Part shown: positions 25,740-33,278 of the stretch, piece after piece | Layout: each line of letters opens with the position of its first letter | Numbering within the stretch: the stretch's first letter is position 1 | Assembly: GCA_000753455.2 (NCBI GenBank) | Contig: LM994670.1 | Span: forward strand, 679,182-743,181 | DNA length: 64,000 nt | Source: Clostridium jeddahitimonense | GTDB lineage: Bacteria; Bacillota; Clostridia; Clostridiales; Clostridiaceae | Direction: 5' to 3' | The notes under the pieces: generated by a model | Told to the model about the DNA's origin: nothing | The model's database searches: none | What the model saw: only the letters and a program-made list of their open reading frames with translations | Made by a program: the position numbers and the translations under genes

Positions 25740-26609
25740 ATGAGCGGTATTGCTGGTACTGGTTGCGAAAGAATAATACCAGAAGAAGAAAGAAAAACTC
25801 TTGAAGAAATAGAGAGAAGTCTTATTAAGAGATATAGAAAAGGAATTTGGTCTAAGTTCATAAAGGCTATAAAAGATTACAATCTTGTAGAAGAGGGAGA
25901 TAAAATAGCTGTTGCTATATCAGGGGGTAAGGACTCATTACTTATGGCAAAGTTATTTCAAGAGCTTCATAAGCATAGACAGGTTGATTTTGAATTAGAA
26001 TTTATAGCTATGGACCCAGGATACCATCCACAAATTAGAGAACTTTTAGAAGAGAACTGTAAGCATTTAAATATTCCTGTTCATATTTATGAAACTAAGA
26101 TATTTGACATAATAGATGAAAAAGCTAAGGAATATCCATGTTATCTTTGTGCAAGAATGAGAAGAGGTTCATTATATGCAAAAGCTAGAGAATTAGGATG
26201 TAATAAATTAGCTTTAGGGCATCACTACAATGATGTAATTGAAACTACTATGTTAAATGTACTTTATGCAGGAAACTTTAAAACAATGCTTCCTAAGTTA
26301 AAGGCAGATAATTTCCCAGATATGGAACTTATAAGACCTCTTTACTATGTAGAGGAAGAATATATAAAGAGATTTATAAGATATACAGGGCTTTGGCCAT
26401 TAAACTGTGCATGTATGGTTGCAGCTAAAAAGGTAGGGAATAAGAGACATGAAATAAAGGATCTTATTGCTAAATTAAAAGAAAACTTTAATGATGTAGA
26501 TAAATCTATATTTAAGGCAGCGGCTAATGTAAATATGAATTCTATCTTAGGATGGGAAAAAGATGGAGAAAAGTATTCATTCCTAGATGTTTATGATGGG
26601 GAAGAATAA
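25740..26609 (+). CDS. TtcA-like tRNA 2-thiocytidine synthetase family ATPase
   Basis: A 289-residue PP-loop ATPase. SGGKDSLL near residue 60 is the ATP-binding loop. CYLCARMRRG (near 134) and the later NCACMVAAKK (near 222) supply the cysteines that hold an Fe-S cluster in TtcA, the enzyme that thiolates cytidine 32 of tRNA. An N-terminal extension of about 50 residues with GIAGTGCERI precedes the domain. RBS TGAGGTGATT is directly before the start. It is a single-gene unit with a bidirectional terminator after it. A related U54 thiolase (TtuA-like) is less likely. Confidence 0.85.
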   Translation: MSGIAGTGCERIIPEEERKTLEEIERSLIKRYRKGIWSKFIKAIKDYNLVEEGDKIAVAISGGKDSLLMAKLFQELHKHRQVDFELEFIAMDPGYHPQIRELLEENCKHLNIPVHIYETKIFDIIDEKAKEYPCYLCARMRRGSLYAKARELGCNKLALGHHYNDVIETTMLNVLYAGNFKTMLPKLKADNFPDMELIRPLYYVEEEYIKRFIRYTGLWPLNCACMVAAKKVGNKRHEIKDLIAKLKENFNDVDKSIFKAAANVNMNSILGWEKDGEKYSFLDVYDGEE

Positions 26610-26610
26610 A

Positions 26611-26650
26611 AAAATGACTTCGGCATTTGTTATGTCGAAGTCATTTTTTT
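26611..26650. terminator. Bidirectional terminator between convergent genes
   Basis: AAAATGACTTCGGCAT (26611-26626) pairs with ATGTCGAAGTCATTTT, with one G-T wobble and a loop TTGTT. A-run and T-run flanks make it work for both the TtcA-like gene and the minus-strand lipoprotein gene. Confidence 0.9.
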
Positions 26651-26672
26651 ATTATCTTTTAGAGTTATAAGT

Positions 26673-28601
26673 TTATGGAGTAGTTTGAGTAGCTCCAGGG
26701 TTTCCATCAACAGGTGCACCAGGCATAGTAGGGTTATTAGAATTTGGCATGGTTGGTTTTTGACCACGGCCTCCACCGCCTTGCATTCCTCCATTCATAC
26801 CGCCCATACCAGAGTTACCACCTTCAGTAGCACCAGAAGAAGTAACACTCATAATTGTATTAGAAAGAGTGAAGCTTGTAAGTTCTGAACCATTACTATA
26901 AGTTCCTCCACTATAAAGACCATCAATACTATCTAAACTGTAAGAACCACCTGTATACACTTTGTAAGTTCCATCAGTTTTTAAGTTTGGTGTAGATATT
27001 ATTAATGAGCTAAAGCTCTTAGATGGAGCAAATGTTGTAATGTCATTACCACTTTCATCTTGGATTGAAACTAAAGTGTTAGCAGATCCGTTTGTGAATA
27101 TATTAATTGCTGCTTGTGTAGAAGTTGAGCTTGGTGATTGAGCCATTCCAGAACTTCCAGCTGCTATTAAAGTACCTCCAGATATATTAAATGTTCCGTC
27201 ATAATCTAAAGAGCCATTTCCGTTATTTTCAGGTCCGTTAACAATTACTGTTCCACCAGTCATCTCTATAGAACCATTAGCATCAAGACCATCACCGCTT
27301 GCATCAACATATAAGTATCCACCATTAATATTAAGGGTTCCAGTTGATGCACTAAATTTATCCATAGTAGTTGCAGTATCATTTCCACCAGCAGCATTTA
27401 TCCCATCATCACTAGCTACTAAGTGTATATTTCCATCATTGATATTGATGGTTGTACTTTCTATACCTTCATAGGACTTAGATATATTTATATCACCACC
27501 ATTAATATCTAATGTAGTATCTGCATGAATACCATCATCTCCAGAGGACATATTTATAGTTCCACCATTGATAACTATACTATCGTTTGTATGAAGTGAG
27601 TCATCTGAAGAATCGATGTTAATATTACCACCGTTAATAGTTATGTTAGTAGTGGCTTTTATAGCTTTTGTACTTGTTGAAGTGTCAGTATCTGTAGAGG
27701 TTGTATTTTGACCACCAAATTGCCCCCATGGATTCATCATATCATTATTTGTTTTCGCACTAGCGTTAGCACTTCCACCACCAGATGTTATTGTTATATC
27801 TCCATCATTTATTGTTACGTTACTTTCTGCTTGAATTCCATCACAGCCAGAAGTTACATTTAAAGTTCCAGCTTCGATTAATATATAACCTTTTGTAGTA
27901 TCTTCTATATTAGTGGATTTAAGACCATCGCCTTGAGAGTTTAAAGTAATATTCCCACCTTTAATCGTTATAGAATCCTTTCCCATAAGACCATCATCTG
28001 CAGAAGTTACTGAAATATTTCCTCCAGTTATTTTTAAATCATCCTTACTTGTGATTCCATTATTATAGTTAGCATTAACTGTTAAGGAACCTTCTCCTTT
28101 AATTGTTAAATCATCTTTGCTGAAAATTGCTGCATTAGGTTCATCAGTTGCCGTATCTTCATAAACATAACTTTCTCCATCAGTTATAGTATTTTCTGTA
28201 CCGGTAGGTAAAACGATAATTGTATTTTTTGCAGATTTTACATATATAGGAGCACTATTTGTACAAGTTAAATTTACGTTATTTAACACTAAATAAACAT
28301 TTTCTATATCAGAACTATCAACAATAATTTGCCCATCTTGTAATGTACCATTTATTGAATAAGTACCAGCTGATGTTATTGTAACCTTATTGTTATCAAC
28401 TGTAGCACCAACACCATCTACGCTTATAGTATTGCCTAAAGTTATTGTGGCATCTATAGGGCCTATTTCTTCAGAATCAGTATTTTCTATTACTGTAGAA
28501 GCTTGACTATTATCAGTAGTAGATGTGTTTTTATTAGAACATGCAGTAACTGTTAAGGCTAAGGTTGCTATAGTTAACATTAAAATAAACTTTCTTTTCA
28601 T
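26673..28601 (-). CDS. Exported beta-helix lipoprotein (carbohydrate-binding-domain/DUF4353 type)
   Basis: A 642-residue lipoprotein. The start at 28601 (MKRKFILML) follows GGAGGT; the in-frame TTG at 28616 lacks such a site. The signal peptide ends in the lipobox LTVTAC near residue 21. The body is built from about 20 repeats of the form INGGxIxIxSxDDGI (for example TINDGDITITSGG, TTLDINGGDINIS), typical of a right-handed parallel beta-helix, and matches the carbohydrate-binding DUF4353 group. The C terminus is Gly/Met/Pro-rich low complexity with GGNSGMGGMNGGMQGGGG. It is divergent from the VTC/DUF4956 operon and shares its promoter type. It may bind a polymer at the cell surface. Confidence 0.87.
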   Translation of the reverse strand: MKRKFILMLTIATLALTVTACSNKNTSTTDNSQASTVIENTDSEEIGPIDATITLGNTISVDGVGATVDNNKVTITSAGTYSINGTLQDGQIIVDSSDIENVYLVLNNVNLTCTNSAPIYVKSAKNTIIVLPTGTENTITDGESYVYEDTATDEPNAAIFSKDDLTIKGEGSLTVNANYNNGITSKDDLKITGGNISVTSADDGLMGKDSITIKGGNITLNSQGDGLKSTNIEDTTKGYILIEAGTLNVTSGCDGIQAESNVTINDGDITITSGGGSANASAKTNNDMMNPWGQFGGQNTTSTDTDTSTSTKAIKATTNITINGGNINIDSSDDSLHTNDSIVINGGTINMSSGDDGIHADTTLDINGGDINISKSYEGIESTTININDGNIHLVASDDGINAAGGNDTATTMDKFSASTGTLNINGGYLYVDASGDGLDANGSIEMTGGTVIVNGPENNGNGSLDYDGTFNISGGTLIAAGSSGMAQSPSSTSTQAAINIFTNGSANTLVSIQDESGNDITTFAPSKSFSSLIISTPNLKTDGTYKVYTGGSYSLDSIDGLYSGGTYSNGSELTSFTLSNTIMSVTSSGATEGGNSGMGGMNGGMQGGGGRGQKPTMPNSNNPTMPGAPVDGNPGATQTTP

Positions 28602-28664
28602 AAAAATTACCTCCAATAAATGAACTTAAATAAATCTTAAGTTCAAAGTTATTTGCTAGTAATG

Positions 28665-28698
28665 ATTATATAGTTTGAACCTTAACTTAACCTTAACG
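28665..28698 (-). promoter_or_regulatory. Activator-type promoter of the beta-helix lipoprotein gene
   Basis: On the minus strand GTTAAGGTT occurs at 28697-28689 and again at 28686-28678, an 11-bp period (GTTAA-N6-GTTAA). After exactly 7 nt comes TATAAT (28670-28665). No TTGACA -35 box is present, so the tandem repeat probably binds an OmpR-type activator. Confidence 0.72.
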
Positions 28699-28736
28699 TT
28701 TACTAAGAAATAAATGTTAAAAAATTTTTGTTTTAT

Positions 28737-28770
28737 GGTTAAGGTTTGGTTAAGGTTGAGTTTTTATAAT
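28737..28770 (+). promoter_or_regulatory. Activator-type promoter of the VTC/DUF4956 operon
   Basis: GGTTAAGGTTT (28737-28747) is followed directly by GGTTAAGGTTG (28748-28758), then TATAAT at 28765-28770, with 7 nt between the second GTTAAGGTT and the -10 box. Architecture is identical to the divergent promoter at 28665-28698. Confidence 0.75.
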
Positions 28771-28808
28771 GAAAGCAAATAGATAAATGATTGAAAGGAG
28801 AAATACAA

Positions 28809-29561
28809 ATGGCAATTAAATCATTTAAACGTTATGAAAAGAAATTCATAATAGATAAAGATAAGTATGACGAACTTATAGAAGTATTACTTCAATATAT
28901 GGATTATGATGATTATTGTAAAGGTGGTAAAGACTACAATATTTACAATTTATATTATGATACTGAAAATGATGATGTTATAAGACATTCTATATTTAAA
29001 CCTTATTATAAAGAAAAGTTAAGACTAAGGAGTTATAAAACTCCAAAAAGCTTAGATGAAAAAGTATTTTTAGAGATTAAAAAGAAAATAAATGGAATCG
29101 TAAGTAAGAGGAGAGTTGTGATGACTTTAGCAGAAGCTTATGATTTTTTAGAGATAGGAAATAGGCCTAGAACAGATGATTATATAAATAATCAAGTTTT
29201 AAATGAAATAGAATATTATCTACAAAACAATAAGGTTTATCCCAAGGTATATATAAGCTATAGTAGGAAAGCTTTGTTTGGTAAGAATGATAGGGAGTTT
29301 AGAGTTACTTTTGATTCAAATATCATAACAAGGAGAGAAAATATAACTTTAGAAGCAGGAAGTTATGGTGAGGAGTTATTAGAGAAAAATCAATATTTGA
29401 TGGAAGTAAAAATATTAGGAGCGATGCCATTGTGGCTAGCTAAAGAACTTTCAAGTTTAGAAGTTTATAATACCCATTTTTCAAAGTATGGGGATGAATA
29501 TAAAAGATATGTATTAGAAAAACAAAGTATAGACACAAGAAGGAGAGAAAAAATATGTTAG
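28809..29561 (+). CDS. VTC-domain polyphosphate polymerase-like protein
   Basis: A 250-residue cytoplasmic protein of the VTC (tunnel-fold, CYTH-like) group, related to the catalytic domain of yeast Vtc4 that makes polyphosphate. Basic motifs lining the tunnel are visible: FKRYEKKF at residues 5-12, KLRLRSYKTP near 75, FLEIKKKINGIVSKRR near 92-107, and the C-terminal LMEVKILGAMPLWL near 195-208. The in-frame TTG at 28791 is inside the Shine-Dalgarno region; ATG at 28809 follows AAAGGAGAAA. The DUF4956 gene overlaps its end by 7 nt. Polyphosphate synthesis is inferred from family only. Confidence 0.88.
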   Translation: MAIKSFKRYEKKFIIDKDKYDELIEVLLQYMDYDDYCKGGKDYNIYNLYYDTENDDVIRHSIFKPYYKEKLRLRSYKTPKSLDEKVFLEIKKKINGIVSKRRVVMTLAEAYDFLEIGNRPRTDDYINNQVLNEIEYYLQNNKVYPKVYISYSRKALFGKNDREFRVTFDSNIITRRENITLEAGSYGEELLEKNQYLMEVKILGAMPLWLAKELSSLEVYNTHFSKYGDEYKRYVLEKQSIDTRRREKIC

Positions 29562-30244
29562 AAAGTTTAATGACATCAATAAATACTGGGACGTTTACTT
29601 TAAGTAATATCTTAATAGTAATTGGGACGTCAATTATATTAGGGTTAGCTATATGCTTAACTTATATTAAAACGCATAAAAAGGAAGGGTATGTACCAAG
29701 TTTTACAATTACATTAATAATGTTACCAGTAATTATATCTATTATTATTCTTTTAGTTGGAAATAATGTAGCAAGAGCATTTAGTTTAGCAGGAGCATTT
29801 TCTATTATTCGTTTCAGAAGTGCGCCTGGAGATCCAAAAGATATATCTTATATATTCTTCACATTAGCAGTTGGGCTTGCATCAGGCATGGGATTTATCG
29901 GATATGCCGTTTTATTTACTATAATATTATGCTTAGTAATGATTATAATTGATATAACAAAATTTGCTAGCCCTAAAAGTAAGAGCTTAGAACTTAAAAT
30001 TACAGTACCTGAAAATCTAAACTATGAAGGTGTATTTGAGGATATTCTAGAAAAATATACTGTTAATTGGAATTTAGCAAGAGTTAGAACAAGAGATTTT
30101 GGATCATTATTCGAATTAAGCTATAGAGTAAGTATGAAACCAGAAGAAAATACTAAAAAGTTTATAGATGAATTAAGATGTCGTAATGGAAATTTAAATA
30201 TAATCTTAACTAGTGATGGTCTAGAAGAAAGGGTTTATAACTGA
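29555..30244 (+). CDS. DUF4956 membrane protein, partner of the VTC polymerase
   Basis: A 229-residue protein with about four membrane segments in the first 130 residues and a cytoplasmic C-terminal domain. The block AFSLAGAFSIIRFRSAPGDPKDISYIFFTLAVG (residues about 75-107) is the signature of DUF4956. This family is known to sit beside VTC-domain genes, and often near CotH or beta-helix proteins, as here. It may be the membrane part that moves or anchors the polymer made by the VTC protein; this is inference. It overlaps the VTC gene by 7 nt. Confidence 0.88.
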   Translation: MLESLMTSINTGTFTLSNILIVIGTSIILGLAICLTYIKTHKKEGYVPSFTITLIMLPVIISIIILLVGNNVARAFSLAGAFSIIRFRSAPGDPKDISYIFFTLAVGLASGMGFIGYAVLFTIILCLVMIIIDITKFASPKSKSLELKITVPENLNYEGVFEDILEKYTVNWNLARVRTRDFGSLFELSYRVSMKPEENTKKFIDELRCRNGNLNIILTSDGLEERVYN

Positions 30245-30330
30245 AAGTCCAAATTTCACCCATAGGGCGCACATGTAATTTGGTAACTTGAAGTTACTCA
30301 TTCGAACGGAGGTGAGAAGAAGTTTCCTTA
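30245..30330 (+). repeat. Post-stop hairpin repeat, group III copy 2
   Basis: Immediately after the DUF4956 stop codon. It contains GTAACTTGAAGTTAC (30283-30297), and the 21-bp stretch 30277-30297 is identical to 35166-35186 after the ABC exporter. It also holds an ACGGAGGTGAGAAG stretch that looks like a ribosome site with no reading frame after it. Confidence 0.5.
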
Positions 30331-30332
30331 AC

Positions 30333-30377
30333 AAAAAGAAGCTAGAATGCATTTTTGTGCAATTCTAGCTTCTTTTT
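30333..30377. terminator. Strong bidirectional terminator
   Basis: A 19-nt arm (30333-30351) starting AAAAAGAAGCTAGAATGC pairs with 30358-30377, ending TCTAGCTTCTTTTT, with one bulge. It lies between the convergent DUF4956 and marR genes and overlaps the marR stop codon. Confidence 0.93.
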
Positions 30378-30816
30378 AAATTTTTAGTAAAAGCTTACTT
30401 AGCGAGCTTATACATTTATCTAACTCTTCTAAATCTTCATCGGATAATGGTGAAATCCTTTCCAATAAGCGAGATTTAAGTTTCATTTCTTGTTCTCTTA
30501 GGAATTCACGAGCGGTTTCTGTTGGTTCAACTCTAATGACCCTTCTATCATTTGGGTCTTGGAATCTATTAATAAAACCTTCAGCTACTAGTTTATCTAT
30601 AATTGGAGTCATATTAGGTTTTGATATAGATAAATCATTTCCTATTTGAGATATTGCTCTAGGACCGTTATGAAGCAAGTAAAATAAAGCTTTTACATGT
30701 GATGGTGGTAAATTACAACTCTTTATCATTTCATCGTGGTTAAAAACACGTTTATTTAGAGATAATAGTAACATATATAAATTATTAGAAATACTATTTA
30801 AATTATCGGTATCCAT
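30376..30816 (-). CDS. MarR-family transcriptional regulator
   Basis: A 146-residue winged-helix regulator with the MarR pattern: LPPSHVKALFYLLHNGPRAISQIGNDLSISKPNMTPIIDKLV (about residues 36-78), then the wing INRFQDPNDRRVIRVEPT (about 82-100). It is divergent from the heterodimeric ABC exporter operon. The 190-bp gap contains three similar 22-bp sites over a consensus promoter, so it very likely represses the exporter and perhaps itself. Confidence 0.93.
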   Translation of the reverse strand: MDTDNLNSISNNLYMLLLSLNKRVFNHDEMIKSCNLPPSHVKALFYLLHNGPRAISQIGNDLSISKPNMTPIIDKLVAEGFINRFQDPNDRRVIRVEPTETAREFLREQEMKLKSRLLERISPLSDEDLEELDKCISSLSKLLLKI

Positions 30817-30883
30817 AGTTTGCCTCCTTAAAAGACCTTCTCTAATAATATTATAATATAATTTAAAAAAATATACAACAAAA

Positions 30884-30970
30884 TTAGTTATAAAAGTATA
30901 ATAATTATGAAAAAATAATTATATTTTAAGAAAAGTTATTGACACATAATAGTTATGAAAATATAATTAT
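30884..30970 (+). promoter_or_regulatory. Promoter of the ABC exporter with three MarR-type operators
   Basis: TTGACA (30939-30944), a 17-nt spacer and TATAAT (30962-30967) make a consensus sigma-A promoter. Three 22-bp related sites lie at 30884-30905, 30901-30922 and 30949-30970; the second has half-sites ATAATTAT on both sides of GAAAAA, and the third reads ATAGTTAT-GAAAAT-ATAATTAT and covers the spacer and -10 box. Binding there would block the polymerase. Confidence 0.8.
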
Positions 30971-31007
30971 CATATGCCAAAATTAATTTTAAAAGGAGTG
31001 AGACCTC

Positions 31008-33278
31008 ATGAAGAAAATATTAAAGCATCTAAAGCCTTTTATAGGAGCTATATTTATATCTTTTGTATTGCTTTTTGTTCAAGCTATATGTGACTTATCT
31101 CTTCCAGACTATATGAGTAATATAGTTAATGTTGGTATTCAACAAGGCGGAGTAGAAAATGCAGTACCGGAAGTTATAAGAGCTTCAGAGTTTGATAAGT
31201 TATTGATTTTTATGAATGATGAAGAGAAAAGTCTAGTTAAGGATAGCTATACTTTATTAGATAAAAATACATTATCAACTGAAGAATATGACAATTACGT
31301 AAAAAAATATCCAGAGTTAACAAATCAAAATCTTTATAAGTTAGATACAAAAAATAAAGAGGATATTAAAAGTTTAAATACCATTATGGGAAAACCTATA
31401 ATGATGACTATGATACTTGAAAAACAAGCAGATGGATCTGAGGTTGAGGATAATTTATTAAGCGAGGATACTTCAAATCCAATGACTGAATTATTAAGCA
31501 AAATACCAGAGGGAACAGATATATTTCAAGTATTATCATCTATGCCAGAAGATCAATTAGATAGCATGCTGACTAAGATTGATGAGAAAATAGGAGCTAC
31601 ACCTGAGATGATGATAACTCAATCAGCTACTACTTATATCAAATCTGAATACAGTACTATTGGAATAAACACTGAAAAATTACAATCTAATTATATCCTA
31701 GTAGCTGGAGCTAAAATGATTGGAATAGCATTAATAAGTATGGCAGCTACAGTAGCAGTTGGATTTATAGCAGCTAGAATGGCTGCATCTTTAGGAAGGA
31801 ACCTAAGAAAAGATGTATTTACAAGTGTTGTTGGGTTCTCAAATAATGAATTTGATCATTTCTCAACTGCATCACTTATTACAAGAAGTACTAATGATAT
31901 TCAACAAATTCAAATGCTTGTAGTAATGCTTATAAGAACTGTATTTTATGCGCCTATTTTAGGAGCAGGTGGAATATTAAAAGTTCTAGGTACTAAAACA
32001 AATATGGGATGGATAATCGGAGTTGCGGTATTATCACTATTAACAATAGTTGCAGTTTTATTTGGATTAGCTATGCCTAAATTTAAGATTGTACAAAAGC
32101 TTGTTGATAAGGTTAACCTTGTAACAAGAGAATCTTTAACAGGTATGCTTGTTATAAGAGCATTCAGTACTCAAAAGTATGAAGAGAAAAAGTTTGATAA
32201 GGCTAATAAAGATCTTACAAAGACAAATCTTTTCGTAACTAGAGTTACATCAATAATGATGCCTTTAATGATGTTAATAATGAATTCTATTTCTTTATTA
32301 ATAGTTTGGGTAGGAGCTCATAGAATAAATGATGGATTACTTCAAGTTGGAGATATGATGGCATTTATTCAATATACAATGCAAATTATAATGTCATTCT
32401 TAATGATTTCAATGGTATCTGTAATACTTCCAAGAGCAGCAGCTTCTGTACAACGTATAGCTGAAGTATTATCTACAGATGTTTCTATAAAGGATATAGA
32501 AAATCCTAAGAGCTTCGATAAGAGTGAAAAGGGAATAATCGAATTTAGAAATGTAAGTTTTAGATATCCAGGTGCAGAGGAAGATGTACTTGATAATATA
32601 AACTTTATCGCTAAACCAGGAGAAACTACAGCATTTATAGGAAGTACTGGTAGTGGTAAGTCAACTCTTATAAATCTAATACCTCGTTTTTATGATGCAA
32701 CAGAAGGTGAGATATTAGTAGATGGGGTTAATATTAAGGATGTTAGCCAACATGACTTAAGAGAAAAAATTGGATATGTACCTCAAAAGGGAATACTTTT
32801 CTCTGGAACTATAGAAAGTAACCTAAAATATGGAGATGAGAACCTATCAGAAGAGGGAATGATTAAAGCTGCAAAAGTTGCACAAGCTATGGAGTTTATT
32901 TCAAGTAAAGAAAGCGGATTTGATACTGAAATAGCTCAAGGTGGTACTAACGTTTCTGGTGGACAAAAGCAAAGATTATCTATTGCTCGTGCATTAGCTA
33001 AGAATCCGGAAATATTTATATTTGATGATAGCTTCTCTGCTTTAGACTTTAAAACTGATGCCACTTTAAGAAAGGCTCTTAAGGCTGAGACATCAGGAAG
33101 TACAATGCTTATCGTTGCACAAAGAATAAGTACTATAATGAATGCAGAACAGATAATTGTGCTTGATGAAGGAAAAGTAGTTGGAAAAGGAACTCATAGC
33201 GAGCTTATGAAAAACTGTGAGGTTTATAAGCAAATAGCTTTATCACAACTTTCAAAGGAGGAGCTAGAAAATGAGTAA
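31008..33278 (+). CDS. ABC exporter half with degenerate NBD and large extracytoplasmic insert
   Basis: First half of a heterodimeric multidrug-type exporter, 756 residues, against about 580 for usual members. After the first membrane helix (about 10-30) comes an insert of about 170 residues (about 45-220), then the remaining five helices. In the ATPase domain, Walker A is GSTGSGKST (near 545), the signature NVSGGQKQR is intact, but Walker B ends FIFDDSFSALD, with Asp where the catalytic Glu belongs. That is the non-catalytic site pattern of BmrC/LmrC-like subunits. It overlaps the partner gene by 8 nt. RBS AAAGGAGTGAG precedes the start. Confidence 0.93.
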   Translation: MKKILKHLKPFIGAIFISFVLLFVQAICDLSLPDYMSNIVNVGIQQGGVENAVPEVIRASEFDKLLIFMNDEEKSLVKDSYTLLDKNTLSTEEYDNYVKKYPELTNQNLYKLDTKNKEDIKSLNTIMGKPIMMTMILEKQADGSEVEDNLLSEDTSNPMTELLSKIPEGTDIFQVLSSMPEDQLDSMLTKIDEKIGATPEMMITQSATTYIKSEYSTIGINTEKLQSNYILVAGAKMIGIALISMAATVAVGFIAARMAASLGRNLRKDVFTSVVGFSNNEFDHFSTASLITRSTNDIQQIQMLVVMLIRTVFYAPILGAGGILKVLGTKTNMGWIIGVAVLSLLTIVAVLFGLAMPKFKIVQKLVDKVNLVTRESLTGMLVIRAFSTQKYEEKKFDKANKDLTKTNLFVTRVTSIMMPLMMLIMNSISLLIVWVGAHRINDGLLQVGDMMAFIQYTMQIIMSFLMISMVSVILPRAAASVQRIAEVLSTDVSIKDIENPKSFDKSEKGIIEFRNVSFRYPGAEEDVLDNINFIAKPGETTAFIGSTGSGKSTLINLIPRFYDATEGEILVDGVNIKDVSQHDLREKIGYVPQKGILFSGTIESNLKYGDENLSEEGMIKAAKVAQAMEFISSKESGFDTEIAQGGTNVSGGQKQRLSIARALAKNPEIFIFDDSFSALDFKTDATLRKALKAETSGSTMLIVAQRISTIMNAEQIIVLDEGKVVGKGTHSELMKNCEVYKQIALSQLSKEELENE

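Noticed and set aside
26685-26888. Short plus-strand open frame antisense to the beta-helix lipoprotein gene
   Set aside because: It is a Ser/Thr/His-rich shadow of the low-complexity C terminus and has no ribosome site.
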